A stretch of 64,000 bases of DNA from UBA11606 sp039188975 (GCA_039188975.1 JBCCYT010000002.1:1-64000); one strand, 5' to 3'. Positions 51,149-62,123 are shown, numbered from the stretch's first letter. Notes: a model not told the origin generated them from the letters alone. Translations and numbers: made by a program.

Positions 51149-54100
51149 GTGAGCGACTCTCGTCTCGTCCCCGCACCCCTCAGCGACCTTCTCGATCTGC
51201 TCAGCGATGAGCCAGCGATCGACGCGGCCCTCGGCCGCCGGGACCCGGTTCTCGCGGTCGCCGACCCCGGTCGGGCGCTGGTTCTCGCAGGGCTCGTCGC
51301 GGCGTCCGATCGTCGTCCGGTGCTCGTGGGTACGCCCACCCAGGCCGAAGCGGAGCGCCTCGCGGTCGACGCCGCGGCGATCCTCGGCGCAGATCGGGTT
51401 CTGCACTTCCCGGCCTGGGAGACGCTGCCGTTCGAGCGTGTCTCGCCCGGTGTCGAAACCATGGGGCAGCGTCTCGAGGTCCTGCATCGGCTTCGAAGCG
51501 ATCGCCCGCCGTCGCTGGTCATCGCCTCGGCCCGGGCACTGATTCAACGAATCGACCCCGAGGCGGGCCGACCGCCGATCGTTGTGCAGCCGGGCGACCA
51601 GATCGATCCGGTGGCACTCGTCGCAGAGCTGGTCATGCTCGGGTATCGGCGAGAGGGCCAAGTCGAACACCGCGGTGAGGTCGCCGTTCGCGGTTCGATC
51701 GTCGACGTGTATCCCAGCACTGCCGATGCGCCGGTGCGCATCGATCTCTGGGGTGATGAAGTCGACCGGCTGACCGAGTTCGCGGTGGCTGATCAGCGCT
51801 CCACGCAACCGGTCGATTCGGCGACCATCTTCCCCTGCCGAGAGTTCCGGCCCACCGAGTCTCGGCGAGTGCGGGCGGAGGATCTGGTCGCCGAGGAACC
51901 GTGGGGCCGTGAGCAATGGGATCGGTTCGCCGACGGGGCGCTGTTCGACGGTATGGAGTCGTGGCTGCCCTGGCTCGTCGAGGGCGAGCATCTCGTCACC
52001 GACCTCATCGGGGACGACGGGCTGATCGCGTTCGTCGAGCCCCGACGGGTTCGAGACCGAGCGGCAGAGATTCTGGCGGAGGAGGCTGATCTGGCTTCGA
52101 CGCTTGCCAAGACGTGGGATGTCGCGGCCGACGAGGTCCATCGCCTGCACCTCGATTTTGATCGCCTGCTGGCGGTGACGGGCGCCCCGTCGTGGTCGAT
52201 CCTGGCGACCCCGGACAAGCCGTCGACCCCGGTGGTCGCTGCGTCTGGGTGGGAGCCGGTGGTCGGCGACCTGGCGCCGACGATCAACCACATGCGGACA
52301 CTGCTCGCTGACGGATATCGGGTCGTGGTTGCCGCTGACGGCGAGGCGAGCGCAAACCGCCTGTCGGATCTGTTGGCCGAACACGATGTGGCGGTGCCGG
52401 TGCGGAGCGGGCCGACCAAGGTCGGCGAGACGCCGCCTCCGGGCAGCGTGATCGTGGCGCCCATCGATCGTGGGGCGATCCTCGCGGACATCAAGCTCGC
52501 CGTGATTGCGGAATCGGACCTCACGGGCCGGCGTCGCACGCATCGTCAGGCCCGGCGACGTACGCGCGACACCCAGCGGTTCTTCGAGGATCTGCGCGAG
52601 GGCAGCTACGTCGTGCACCATCAGCATGGCGTGGCCCAATTCGGCGGAATGGTCACCCGAGCGATCGGCGGGAATGAACGCGACTACCTGCTGCTCGAGT
52701 ACCGAGGAGGCGACAAGCTCTACGTGCCGTCTGACCAAATCGAGTCGGTTCGGCACTACACCGGGGGCGACACTCCTTCGCTTTCGAAGATGGGTGGGTC
52801 CGACTGGAACCAGACCAAGGCCAAAGTCCGGTCGGCGGTCCAAGAAATCGCCCAGGAACTCGTGGTGCTGTACCAGAGGCGAGTGACGAGCTCGGGCCAC
52901 GCCTTTGCCGCCGACACCCCCTGGCAAGGGGAGTTCGAGGCCTCGTTCCCGTTCCAGGAGACCACTGACCAGCTCAATGCGATCGTCGATGTCAAGAACG
53001 ACATGGAGATCGAGTCGCCCATGGATCGCCTCGTCGTCGGCGATGTCGGCTTCGGCAAGACCGAGGTTGCGATGCGGGCCGCGTTCAAAGCAATCCAGGA
53101 CGGCAAGCAGGTTGCGGTGCTCGTGCCAACGACACTGCTCGCTCAGCAGCATCTCACCACCTTCAGTGAACGCATGGCGCCGTACCCGATTCGGGTCGAG
53201 GTGCTGAGCCGGTTCCTGACGACCAAGCAGGCCAAGGAGGTCACTGACGGGCTCAAGGACGGCGAGGTCGACCTCGTGATCGGCACCCATCGACTCTTGG
53301 GTGGCGAGATCGGCTTCAAGAACCTCGGCCTCTTGATCGTTGACGAGGAACAACGATTCGGTGTCAGTCACAAAGAAGCGATCAAGGAACTCCGCACCGA
53401 CGTCGACGTGTTGACGCTCACGGCGACACCGATCCCACGGACCATGGAGATGTCGCTCACCGGGATTCGCGACATGTCGCTACTCACTACTCCACCGGCC
53501 GATCGGCAGCCGATCTTGACCTATGTCGGCGAGTACGAAGAGCGGGCGGTCGCCGAAGCGATCCGCCGAGAGCTCCTGCGGGAGGGCCAGGTCTTCTTCG
53601 TGCACAACCGGGTTCGCGACATCGAGCACGTTGCCGAGAAGTTGCGCAATCTCGTCCCCGAGGCGCGGGTTGCGATCGCCCACGGCCAGATGGACGAAGG
53701 CACGCTGGAGCGGGTCGTCATCGACTTCTGGGAAGGGAACTACGACGTATTGGTCTGCACGACGATCATCGAGTCGGGCATCGACATGCCGACGGTCAAC
53801 ACGCTCGTGGTCGATCGGGCCGATCGCCTCGGCCTGGGCCAGCTCCATCAACTTCGAGGTCGCGTGGGCCGCGCTGGTCAGCGGGCCTACGCCTACCTGT
53901 TCCACCCGGTCGATCAGATCCTGAGCGAGGAGGCCTACGAGCGGCTCAAGACCATCGGCGAGGCCACCGAGCTCGGTTCTGGCTTTCGCATCGCAATGCG
54001 CGATCTCGAGATCCGGGGCGCCGGCAATCTGCTCGGCACCGGCCAGTCGGGGCACATTGCTGCGGTTGGCTACGACCTCTACTGCCAGATGGTCACCGAG

Positions 54101-54643
54101 GCGGTCGGTGAGTTGAAGGGCGAGTCGGCGAAGGAGCCGGTCGAAATCGCGATCGAGGTGCCGGGCGACGCACATCTGCCCGACGACTATGTCCTCAAAG
54201 AGACCAACCGGCTCGAGGCCTACCGGCGGCTGGCGTCGATCGAGAGCCTCGAAGCGCTCGACGATGTGCGCAGCGAGTGGCTCGATCGCTTCGGTCCGAT
54301 CCCGAAGCCGGCCGAGGCGCTCTTGCAGGTCGGGCGCTTACGGGTCGAGTGCGTTCGTTCCGGCGTGCGAGAGATCACGGTGACCAAGGGCCCCGGCTTC
54401 GGTGGTCCGGACTGGGTTGCCCGGCTGTCGCCCGTCCATCTCCCCGACAGCAAACAGGTCCGCATGGAACGGCTGTACTCCGGCAAGGGGAGCGGCAACG
54501 CTGCGGTGTACAAAGAGGCGCTCGGCGAACTGCAGCTGCCGTTGCAAAAGAAGGGCGGTGACATCGTGGATCAGCTGGCGAAGATCATGGACGACCTGAT
54601 CCCCGACAGCCCCGATTGGGCCGGTAGCCTTCCCTCCTCGTGA
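51149..54643 (+). CDS. mfd: Transcription-repair coupling factor
   Basis: This 1164-residue SF2 translocase removes stalled RNA polymerase and recruits UvrA. The UvrB-homology region occupies the first third (FPAWETLPFERVSPGVETMG). The CarD-like polymerase-interacting domain starts LREGSYVVHHQHGVAQFGGM near residue 485. Helicase motifs are GDVGFGKTEVAMRAA (Walker A), VDEEQRFGVSHKEAIK and LTATPIPRTMEMSLTGIRDM; the TRG motif and C-terminal TRCF domain follow. The GTG start is 28 bp after pth, and its stop overlaps the next gene (GTGA). Confidence 0.96.
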   Translation: MSDSRLVPAPLSDLLDLLSDEPAIDAALGRRDPVLAVADPGRALVLAGLVAASDRRPVLVGTPTQAEAERLAVDAAAILGADRVLHFPAWETLPFERVSPGVETMGQRLEVLHRLRSDRPPSLVIASARALIQRIDPEAGRPPIVVQPGDQIDPVALVAELVMLGYRREGQVEHRGEVAVRGSIVDVYPSTADAPVRIDLWGDEVDRLTEFAVADQRSTQPVDSATIFPCREFRPTESRRVRAEDLVAEEPWGREQWDRFADGALFDGMESWLPWLVEGEHLVTDLIGDDGLIAFVEPRRVRDRAAEILAEEADLASTLAKTWDVAADEVHRLHLDFDRLLAVTGAPSWSILATPDKPSTPVVAASGWEPVVGDLAPTINHMRTLLADGYRVVVAADGEASANRLSDLLAEHDVAVPVRSGPTKVGETPPPGSVIVAPIDRGAILADIKLAVIAESDLTGRRRTHRQARRRTRDTQRFFEDLREGSYVVHHQHGVAQFGGMVTRAIGGNERDYLLLEYRGGDKLYVPSDQIESVRHYTGGDTPSLSKMGGSDWNQTKAKVRSAVQEIAQELVVLYQRRVTSSGHAFAADTPWQGEFEASFPFQETTDQLNAIVDVKNDMEIESPMDRLVVGDVGFGKTEVAMRAAFKAIQDGKQVAVLVPTTLLAQQHLTTFSERMAPYPIRVEVLSRFLTTKQAKEVTDGLKDGEVDLVIGTHRLLGGEIGFKNLGLLIVDEEQRFGVSHKEAIKELRTDVDVLTLTATPIPRTMEMSLTGIRDMSLLTTPPADRQPILTYVGEYEERAVAEAIRRELLREGQVFFVHNRVRDIEHVAEKLRNLVPEARVAIAHGQMDEGTLERVVIDFWEGNYDVLVCTTIIESGIDMPTVNTLVVDRADRLGLGQLHQLRGRVGRAGQRAYAYLFHPVDQILSEEAYERLKTIGEATELGSGFRIAMRDLEIRGAGNLLGTGQSGHIAAVGYDLYCQMVTEAVGELKGESAKEPVEIAIEVPGDAHLPDDYVLKETNRLEAYRRLASIESLEALDDVRSEWLDRFGPIPKPAEALLQVGRLRVECVRSGVREITVTKGPGFGGPDWVARLSPVHLPDSKQVRMERLYSGKGSGNAAVYKEALGELQLPLQKKGGDIVDQLAKIMDDLIPDSPDWAGSLPSS

Positions 54644-55677
54644 GTACTGATTCGCAGCCTTCGTCTTCCTCTGACGCCGAGTCGCCCGCTGACGCGGGCG
54701 CTCCTGGCGATGCCACATCGGAGTCGGCGCCGCCGTCCACCGTTCGACTCGGCCTCCTCATCGTGTTGATCGCCGGCGTGCTCGGCGCGGCGGTGTGGGC
54801 GGTGGTCAATGAGCGAGCGGGCGACGAGCTTGCGGCCTCGATCGGCGACCGGGAGTACACCGTCGACCAGCTCACGGCCGTGCTCGCCGATGAGCCGACC
54901 AACGACGGCGTGATCGCGTCGCCGGAACGAGCGGCCGAGCGAATCACCAACTTCTTGATCGTCGAAGCGGTTGCCGACGAGCTGACCGCTCGCGATGCGC
55001 CCGTCACGGACGGCGACACGGCCGATGCCATCGCGGCGGTCGAGACCGATCCGCAGTTGCTCACCGACTCCACCACCGAAGCTGGTCAACAGCTCGTTCG
55101 AGAGCGTGCCGTTGTCTTTGCGCTGCAGCGCTATGCGGACGAGATCGCCTTTGCGCAAGCAGGCGACGTCGTCGTCCCCGAGTATCTCTGCTCGAGTCAC
55201 GTGCTGGTCGAGACCGAGGACGAGGCGCTCGATGTCATCGCCGAGCTGGAAGGGGGACTGGCCTTTGCCGACGCCGCCGTGCAGTTCAGCACCGGTCCGT
55301 CCGGTCCGAATGGTGGGGATCTCGGCTGTGTCGACACGGCGGGTTTCGTCGTGGAATTCGTGGTCGGCGCCCGAGAATCTGGCAGCGGCACGGTGTCGCC
55401 CCCGGTGCAGTCACAATTCGGTTGGCACGTGATCCAGGTGCGGTCGATTGGTGAACTCTCGGCGGAGAACCATCCGGAGATGTCCGAGGCCGAGATCAGT
55501 GCGGCGCTGGACGAGGCTGCGCTTTCGTCCCAGCAGCCGATCGCGCAGCAGGCGTTTGACGATGTGTTGCAGGCGGCCATCGAGACCGTCCGTGTCGGTG
55601 CCTATGTCAACCCGCGCTTCGGCGCATGGGACCCCGAGGTTCGGTTCGTCGTGCCGCCGTCGGGCGTGAGCCGCTGA
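54640..55677 (+). CDS. Membrane-anchored parvulin-type peptidyl-prolyl isomerase (SurA/PrsA-like)
   Basis: This 345-residue protein has a Ser/Ala-rich cytoplasmic N-terminus, one membrane helix (LGLLIVLIAGVLGAAVWAVV, residues about 38-58), a SurA-N-like helical region and a PpiC domain starting near residue 185 with LCSSHVLVETEDEALDVIAE, then GPNGGDLGCVDTAGFVVEFV and SQFGWHVIQVRS. Two Cys in the PpiC domain (SSH-adjacent and DLGC) could pair. It probably helps fold exported proteins. The GTG overlaps the mfd stop and mazG follows 5 bp later. Confidence 0.88.
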   Translation: MSTDSQPSSSSDAESPADAGAPGDATSESAPPSTVRLGLLIVLIAGVLGAAVWAVVNERAGDELAASIGDREYTVDQLTAVLADEPTNDGVIASPERAAERITNFLIVEAVADELTARDAPVTDGDTADAIAAVETDPQLLTDSTTEAGQQLVRERAVVFALQRYADEIAFAQAGDVVVPEYLCSSHVLVETEDEALDVIAELEGGLAFADAAVQFSTGPSGPNGGDLGCVDTAGFVVEFVVGARESGSGTVSPPVQSQFGWHVIQVRSIGELSAENHPEMSEAEISAALDEAALSSQQPIAQQAFDDVLQAAIETVRVGAYVNPRFGAWDPEVRFVVPPSGVSR

Positions 55678-55682
55678 CCCAC

Positions 55683-57119
55683 GTGGGTCGGCTCACGATC
55701 GTCGGGCTCGGCCCCGCCGGGCCGGAACTGATCACGCCGCAGACGCGCGCCGTTCTCGATCGAGACGTGCCGTGCTGGTTGCGCACGGCACGCCATCCCG
55801 CGGCGATCGCCGTTGCTGCCCCGTCGTTTGATGGTGTGTACGAGTCCGCCGAGCGGTTCGCCGACGTGTATGTCGAGATCTGTGAACGACTCGTCACCGA
55901 GACCGATCGTCATGGTGAGGTCGTGTATGCCGTGCCTGGCTCGCCGCTGGTGCTCGAGCGGACGGCGGCGCTGCTTCGAGACGACGACCGGGTCGAGGTG
56001 GAGTTGTTGTCGGCGGTGTCGTTCCTCGATCTCGTGTGGGCTCGTCTGGCCGTCGACCCGGTCGAGGCTGGTGTCCGGCTCGTCGATGGTCACGTCTTCG
56101 CGACCGCTGCGGCTGGTCAGACAGGTCCGCTCTTGGTCGCCCACACCCATGCCAACCATGTTCTCTCCGACATCAAGCTGGCGTTCGAGCAACCGCCTCC
56201 GGGGGCGATCTTGCTCCACCATCTCGGGTTGCCTGATGAGTCGATCGTCGAGGTGACCGACTGGGCCGAGATCGATCGCACGCTCGAGGCTGATCATCTC
56301 ACGTCGTTGCTGATCCCCGAGGTTGTCGAACCAGTGGCCCAGGAGTTCGCCCGGTTCGATGAACTCGTACGGGTACTTCGCGATGAATGTCCGTGGGATC
56401 GCAAGCAGACCCATGCCAGTCTGCGGACGCACCTCCTCGAGGAGACCCATGAGGTGCTCGAAGCGCTCGACGCTCGTGCAGAGCTCAGCGACGACGATGT
56501 CCACCCAGATCTTGATGACCATCTGGCCGAGGAGCTCGGTGATCTGCTGTATCAGATCTTCTTCCACGCTCGTCTGGCGGCGGAGCGGGGTGCGTTCTCG
56601 GTGAGCGATGTGGCCCGAGAGGTGCACGACAAGCTGGTGTCTCGCCACCCACATGTGTTTGGCGACGTCGATGCCGCCGACGCGGACGCCGTCGAATCGA
56701 ACTGGGAGGCGATCAAGGCGACGGAGAAGCAGCGTCAGTCGGCTCTCGACGGGATCCCCCCGTCGCTGCCCGGCTTGGCCCTGGCCGCCAAACACCAGGG
56801 CCGAGCTGCGAAGGCCGGGTTCGATTGGGATGGTGGTGTGGAGGTTGCGTTCGCCGACGTCGAGGAGGAGCTGGCGGAGGTCCGCGCCGACCCGTCGGAG
56901 GCCGAGGTCGGCGATCTCTTGTTCGCTGGGGTGCAGGTCGCCCGTCGGCTCGGCGTCGATCCCGAGGCGGCGATCCGGGGTGCGGTGCACCGCTATGCCG
57001 CACGCTTCCGAATCGTGGAGGGACTCGCCGGTTCGACAGAGGCGCTCGCGGCGGCTGACGAGACCCAACTCGGCGTGTGGTGGTCGATCGCCAAGTCGCG
57101 CGAATCTTTGGCAGACTGA
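55683..57119 (+). CDS. mazG: Tetrapyrrole methylase-MazG fusion, nucleoside triphosphate pyrophosphohydrolase
   Basis: This 478-residue, two-part protein has an N-terminal tetrapyrrole-methylase-like domain (VGRLTIVGLGPAGPELITPQ; VVYAVPGSPLVLERTAAL). A MazG region with two repeats follows: LLEETHEVLEALD and EELGDLLYQIFFHARLA in the first, EEELAEVRA and EVGDLLFAGVQVAR in the second. The EExxE and ExxD metal ligands are present in both. This architecture equals YabN-type MazG proteins, which hydrolyse (aberrant) NTPs. The GTG start at 55683 is 5 bp after the isomerase gene. Confidence 0.92.
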   Translation: MGRLTIVGLGPAGPELITPQTRAVLDRDVPCWLRTARHPAAIAVAAPSFDGVYESAERFADVYVEICERLVTETDRHGEVVYAVPGSPLVLERTAALLRDDDRVEVELLSAVSFLDLVWARLAVDPVEAGVRLVDGHVFATAAAGQTGPLLVAHTHANHVLSDIKLAFEQPPPGAILLHHLGLPDESIVEVTDWAEIDRTLEADHLTSLLIPEVVEPVAQEFARFDELVRVLRDECPWDRKQTHASLRTHLLEETHEVLEALDARAELSDDDVHPDLDDHLAEELGDLLYQIFFHARLAAERGAFSVSDVAREVHDKLVSRHPHVFGDVDAADADAVESNWEAIKATEKQRQSALDGIPPSLPGLALAAKHQGRAAKAGFDWDGGVEVAFADVEEELAEVRADPSEAEVGDLLFAGVQVARRLGVDPEAAIRGAVHRYAARFRIVEGLAGSTEALAAADETQLGVWWSIAKSRESLAD

Positions 57120-57122
57120 CGG

Positions 57123-57145
57123 CTCGGGGAGGCGGAGAACCCGAG
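57123..57145 (+). terminator. Hairpin downstream of mazG
   Basis: CTCGGG and CCCGAG form a 6-bp stem with an 11-nt loop immediately after the mazG stop. Further GC-rich self-complementary sequence (CGCGCG runs) follows before the eno promoter region. Confidence 0.4.
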
Positions 57146-57194
57146 TGTCTCGCGCGCCTCGCGCGGGCTCCCTCACCCCTCGCGCGAAGACCAC

Positions 57195-57200
57195 TAGCCT
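57195..57200 (+). promoter_or_regulatory. -10 element (TAGCCT) candidate for eno
   Basis: TAGCCT lies 66 nt upstream of the eno GTG; the leader would hold GAGAGG as ribosome binding site. Placement is tentative. Confidence 0.3.
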
Positions 57201-57266
57201 TGCGCACGAATCCGCCCTATCCAGCTCCACCGCGCACCCGTGTGTGGCACAGAGAGGTTCCCTGAC

Positions 57267-58550
<1,284 letters not shown>

Positions 58551-58552
58551 AG

Positions 58553-58963
58553 ATGGCTTCTCGTTCTCGTACGGCGGCGGGATCGGCCCGCAAGAACCCG
58601 GCCCGCGGCGCCCCGTCGCGGACGGCGAAGCGTGCGCCGCGTCCTGTCGAGAAGTCGAGAGGCACCGCTCGTCGATCGTCGTTTCGTTCCGGCCTCACCG
58701 TCCGGGCGGCGTTGATCGCGCTCACGCTCGTGGCAGGCGGGGTGCTTGCGTACATTCCGGTCACCGACTTCCTCGACCTCCGGGGTGAACTTCAAGACCT
58801 CGAAGACGAGGGCGATCAGCTGCGGGTCGAACTCGATGTTGCGGAGCGAAACGTCCGTGTCGCCGAGAGCCGCAACGCCGAGCGGGCCCGGTGCTATGCG
58901 AACTACGTCACCCCGGGGTCAGAGAGCTATTCGATTCCCGGAAGTTCCGGTTGCGTGCAGTAG
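58553..58963 (+). CDS. FtsB/DivIC-like septum formation initiator
   Basis: This 136-residue bitopic protein has a very basic cytoplasmic N-terminus (about 50 residues), a membrane helix (LTVRAALIALTLVAGGVLAY) and a coiled-coil (LRGELQDLEDEGDQLRVELD). Its end, YVTPGSESYSIPGSSGCVQ, matches the PGExxY box of DivIC/FtsB proteins. It would act in the divisome with FtsL/FtsQ. Its ATG is 2 bp after the eno stop, so it is co-transcribed with eno. Confidence 0.85.
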   Translation: MASRSRTAAGSARKNPARGAPSRTAKRAPRPVEKSRGTARRSSFRSGLTVRAALIALTLVAGGVLAYIPVTDFLDLRGELQDLEDEGDQLRVELDVAERNVRVAESRNAERARCYANYVTPGSESYSIPGSSGCVQ

Positions 58964-58973
58964 ACCAGAGATC

Positions 58974-59927
58974 ATGAGCAGGTCGTCGTCGCCCGTGGTC
59001 GCCCGTGGATTGGTTCGGCGTTTTGGCGACCTCACTGCGGTGGCCGGTATCGATCTCGACGTCGGCGAGGGCGAGATCTTCGGCTTTCTCGGGCCGAACG
59101 GTGCGGGTAAGTCGACCACGGTGCGAATGCTGGTGACCCTGCTGGCCCCCAGCGAAGGCCAGGCGCTGGTCGCCGGCTACGACGTTGCGACGCAGCCAAT
59201 GGAGGTGCGTCACCGGATTGGTGTGGCCCTCCAGGACGCCGCAATCGACCCGCTCATGTCCGGCAACGAGTTGTTGCGCCTCCAGGCGGTGATGCACGGC
59301 TTGGGAAGCAAGGAGGCGATGCGACGGTGCGGTGAACTGCTCGAACGGGTGGGCCTGACCGCCGCGGCTGACCGTCGGGTCGGTACCTACTCCGGCGGTA
59401 TGCGTCGCCGGCTCGACCTGGCCCTCGCCCTCGTTCACCGGCCAGAGGTGCTGTTTCTCGACGAGCCGACCACCGGGCTCGACCCAACCAGTCGCCAGGC
59501 GGTGTGGGAAGAGGTCCGCTCGTTGAACGACGAGGGCACGACCGTGTTCTTGACGACGCAATACCTCGAAGAGGCCGATCAGCTTGCCGGGCGGATTGCG
59601 ATCATCGACCAGGGCATGATCGTGCGCGAGGGCGACCCGGCGGCGCTCAAGGCGGCGGTGGGGGATCCGACCCTCCGTCTCGAGGTGGCCGATTCGAGTC
59701 GCTTCGAGGACGCCCGAACGGTGCTCGCGACATTTGGACCGCAACGACCAGCACGAACCGGCCGAGTTGCGATCGGACTGCAGGGCGGGACCAGCTCACT
59801 GGCCAGCGTGATCCGCGCGCTGGACGATGCCGGCATTGTGGTTGGTCATGTCGAAGTCGACTCTCCGAGCCTTGACGATGTGTTCGCCGACGCAACCGGA
59901 CGGCGGCTCGAGGGCGCTGGGTCGTGA
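58974..59927 (+). CDS. ABC exporter ATP-binding protein (DrrA-like)
   Basis: This 317-residue ATPase has Walker A FGFLGPNGAGKSTTVRML, signature YSGGMRRRLDLALALVHRP, Walker B VLFLDEPTTGLDPTSRQAVW and an H-loop with FLTTQYLEEADQL, where Gln replaces the usual switch His. The C-terminal region matches DrrA-type exporters of drugs or lipids. The next gene overlaps its stop (GTGA at 59924-59927). The exported compound is unknown. Confidence 0.92.
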   Translation: MSRSSSPVVARGLVRRFGDLTAVAGIDLDVGEGEIFGFLGPNGAGKSTTVRMLVTLLAPSEGQALVAGYDVATQPMEVRHRIGVALQDAAIDPLMSGNELLRLQAVMHGLGSKEAMRRCGELLERVGLTAAADRRVGTYSGGMRRRLDLALALVHRPEVLFLDEPTTGLDPTSRQAVWEEVRSLNDEGTTVFLTTQYLEEADQLAGRIAIIDQGMIVREGDPAALKAAVGDPTLRLEVADSSRFEDARTVLATFGPQRPARTGRVAIGLQGGTSSLASVIRALDDAGIVVGHVEVDSPSLDDVFADATGRRLEGAGS

Positions 59928-60724
59928 CGGCCACCCCTCGGTCGAGCTGGGTGATCGGCGTTGAACAGACTCGTGCGCTTGCCGCTCGCTCGGTGCGCAA
60001 TACCGCCCGGGAACCATCGGCCTGGGCTCCGGCCATGATCTTCCCGCTGCTCTTGGCGGTGATCTACAGCGCTCAGTTCTCCCGGGCGGCAGAACTGCCG
60101 GGGTTCCCAGAGGTCGACTCGTTCTTGCAGTTCATCCTCCCGGCATCGGTCCTCCAGGGGGTCTCGTTCTTCGCGGGCGATGTCGGCACGGGCATGGCGA
60201 CCGACATCCAGACCGGTTTCTTTGACCGGCTCGTGATGTCACCCACCGGGCGGCTCTCGATCTTCATTGGCCGGCTCGGGGGCTCGATGTTGTTCTCCGC
60301 AGGGGTTGCGGCGGTGCTCGTCGCCGTGTTCTCGGTGTTCGGCGCTCCGGTGCAAGGCGGATTTCTCGCCTCGGTTGCGGTGGTTGTCATCGCTGCCGGC
60401 TTGGCTGCGGCGATCGGCGGGTTCAGCCTTGCCGTGGCGATCAGCACGGGTTCGACCGAGGCGACCCAGGCCATGTTTCCGCTGGTGTTCGTGGCCGTCT
60501 TCGTGTCGTCGGCGTTCTTCCCGACCGAGCTGATGAGCGGCTGGTATCAGCAAGTGGCCGAAGCCAACCCGGTGACGTTGATCGTGAACCCCACCCGCCG
60601 AATTGCGCTCGAGGGGTTCTCGGTTGCTGCGTTCGCGCAGGCCGCGCTGTGGATTGCGCTCCTGGCGGCGGTGTCGTTGGGACTGGCCTATCGCGCGTAC
60701 CGGACCCGGCTGACGCGCGCATGA
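59924..60724 (+). CDS. ABC-2 type exporter permease (DrrB-like), first
   Basis: This 266-residue protein has six hydrophobic segments and the ABC-2 family middle region: GVSFFAGDVGTGMATDIQTGF and FDRLVMSPTGRLSIFIGRL. The C-terminal motif SGWYQQVAEANPVTLIVNPTR is typical. GTG start overlaps the ATPase stop; the second permease overlaps its own stop (ATGA). Confidence 0.88.
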   Translation: MTATPRSSWVIGVEQTRALAARSVRNTAREPSAWAPAMIFPLLLAVIYSAQFSRAAELPGFPEVDSFLQFILPASVLQGVSFFAGDVGTGMATDIQTGFFDRLVMSPTGRLSIFIGRLGGSMLFSAGVAAVLVAVFSVFGAPVQGGFLASVAVVVIAAGLAAAIGGFSLAVAISTGSTEATQAMFPLVFVAVFVSSAFFPTELMSGWYQQVAEANPVTLIVNPTRRIALEGFSVAAFAQAALWIALLAAVSLGLAYRAYRTRLTRA

Positions 60725-61527
60725 CGACCACAGCAACCTCATCCACCGCGCTTCGACGCCGTGCATCGCACTGGCCCGCACTGCGAGAGCTCGCTCGCCG
60801 CTCGCTGCTACGTCTCGTGCGGGTTCCGCAACTGCTCATGCCAATGGTTGTGATGCCTGCGTTCTTCGTGACGGCCTTTTCCGGGAGTTTCGACGGCATC
60901 TCGCAGGTGGATGGCTTCCCGACCGACAATCTGATCAATTGGGTCGCGGCCTTTGCGTTGCTCCAGACCTGCTCGTTCGCGGGCATTGGTGCGGCCACGT
61001 CGATGGCGACCGACCTCGAAACCCGATTCATCGACCGGCTCCTCGTCACCCCGGTCTCACCGACGCTGCTGCTCCTCGCTCCCCTGACCCAGGCGATCGT
61101 GCGGTCGTTGGTGCCCAGCACTGTCGTGTTGGTGCTGGCCTGGGCCAATGGTGCGTCGATGCCGGGCGGTCCGGTCGGTGTGGTGATGGCCTACCTCGGT
61201 GGTGTCTGTGTGGCGTTGGCGATGGGCTGTCTTGGTGTTGGCATTGTCTTGTTGATCGGGAACTTGCGGGCCATGGCGATCGTGCAGGTGATCGCCTTCG
61301 TCTTGATGTTCCCGTCGACTGGTCAGGTGCCGATCGAGCTGATGGACGGCTGGCTGGCACGCGTCGCCGAGATCAACCCGATCACGCCGCTGTTGGCGAT
61401 GACGCGCCAGGGGTTCCTGGGCCCGGTCACCTGGGCGGAGACGTGGCCAGGGTTGATCGTGACCGTGTGCGGCGTGGGTGGGTTCGGCGCGTTCGCTCGG
61501 TCCCAGGTGGTTCGCCTGACCACCTGA
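60721..61527 (+). CDS. ABC-2 type exporter permease (DrrB/DrrC-like), second
   Basis: This 268-residue permease is a paralogue of the preceding one, sharing the layout FAGIGAATSMATDLETRFID then RLLVTPVSPTLLLLAPLTQ and the end motif MDGWLARVAEINPITPLLAM. Two different permeases plus one ATPase suggest a heterodimeric channel. The ATG overlaps the previous stop, so the three genes form one operon, starting 10 bp after the divisome gene. Confidence 0.88.
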   Translation: MTTTATSSTALRRRASHWPALRELARRSLLRLVRVPQLLMPMVVMPAFFVTAFSGSFDGISQVDGFPTDNLINWVAAFALLQTCSFAGIGAATSMATDLETRFIDRLLVTPVSPTLLLLAPLTQAIVRSLVPSTVVLVLAWANGASMPGGPVGVVMAYLGGVCVALAMGCLGVGIVLLIGNLRAMAIVQVIAFVLMFPSTGQVPIELMDGWLARVAEINPITPLLAMTRQGFLGPVTWAETWPGLIVTVCGVGGFGAFARSQVVRLTT

Positions 61528-61542
61528 GGACGGGGGCGAACG

Positions 61543-61983
61543 TCAGGTGAAGCGGATGGCTCGACGGGCGACGGGGGTATCGGTGACGACGTTCGTGATC
61601 GTCTCGCCGAACTCGCTGAACACCTCGATGACCTCGTTGAGATGGGCGAGGTCGCGACACCATGCACGGATCACGTGACTCTCCGCGCCGGTGACTCGGT
61701 TGCACTCGATCACCTCGGGCAGCTCCGCGGCCCGCTCGCCGATACGGACGGGCGAGCCGTTCGACGTGTGGATGACGCGCATGATCACCAGGATTGGTGA
61801 ACCGACCGCAGCCGGATCGACCGTGGCGGTGTATCCCGTGATGATGCCCTCTCGCTCGAGTCGGCGGACCCGTTCGGTCGCTGCGGGCGCGGAAAGGCCA
61901 ACCCGCTCGCCGAGTTCGCGGTAGGACAGGCGGCCGTCCTGGGTGAGTTCGTGCAGGATTCGGCGGGAGATCTGATCGAGCAT
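61543..61983 (-). CDS. Lrp/AsnC-family transcriptional regulator
   Basis: This 146-residue regulator has an N-terminal winged HTH (LDQISRRILHELTQDGRLSY, then RELGERVGLSAPAATERVRR) and a C-terminal RAM domain (GAESHVIRAWCRDLAHLNEV). It probably senses an amino acid and binds DNA as an oligomer. The ATG at 61983 starts directly at the HTH and has AGG upstream; earlier in-frame Met codons would add an unrelated leader. The AT-rich 140-bp upstream region may hold its own binding sites. Confidence 0.9.
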   Translation of the reverse strand: MLDQISRRILHELTQDGRLSYRELGERVGLSAPAATERVRRLEREGIITGYTATVDPAAVGSPILVIMRVIHTSNGSPVRIGERAAELPEVIECNRVTGAESHVIRAWCRDLAHLNEVIEVFSEFGETITNVVTDTPVARRAIRFT

Positions 61984-61999
61984 GGGAAACCTCGTGTCG

Positions 62000-62060
62000 A
62001 TGATCACACGGATAGGAAAACAAAGGCAAATCAGCCAAGTTACCTTGCTATTCATCAGCA
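62000..62060. promoter_or_regulatory. AT-rich intergenic segment upstream of the Lrp/AsnC gene
   Basis: This is the most AT-rich stretch noticed in the window. It contains AAGGCAA and TTACCTT as near-complementary arms (one mismatch), separated by 10 nt. It could be an autoregulatory Lrp-type site. Confidence 0.3.
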
Positions 62061-62110
62061 AAGCGAAGAAAAGGCCGCAGGAACCACGATATCCCTCGTC
62101 AGCGATTTCG

Positions 62111-62116
62111 TACGGT
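62111..62116 (+). promoter_or_regulatory. -10 element (TACGGT) for the 47-residue protein gene
   Basis: TACGGT lies 7 nt upstream of the ATG at 62124. Confidence 0.45.
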
Positions 62117-62123
62117 GGACGCC

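Noticed and set aside
50975..53371. Long open frame (798 codons) antisense to mfd
   Set aside because: It is a high-GC shadow of the mfd coding strand, with low-complexity composition and no recognisable domain.
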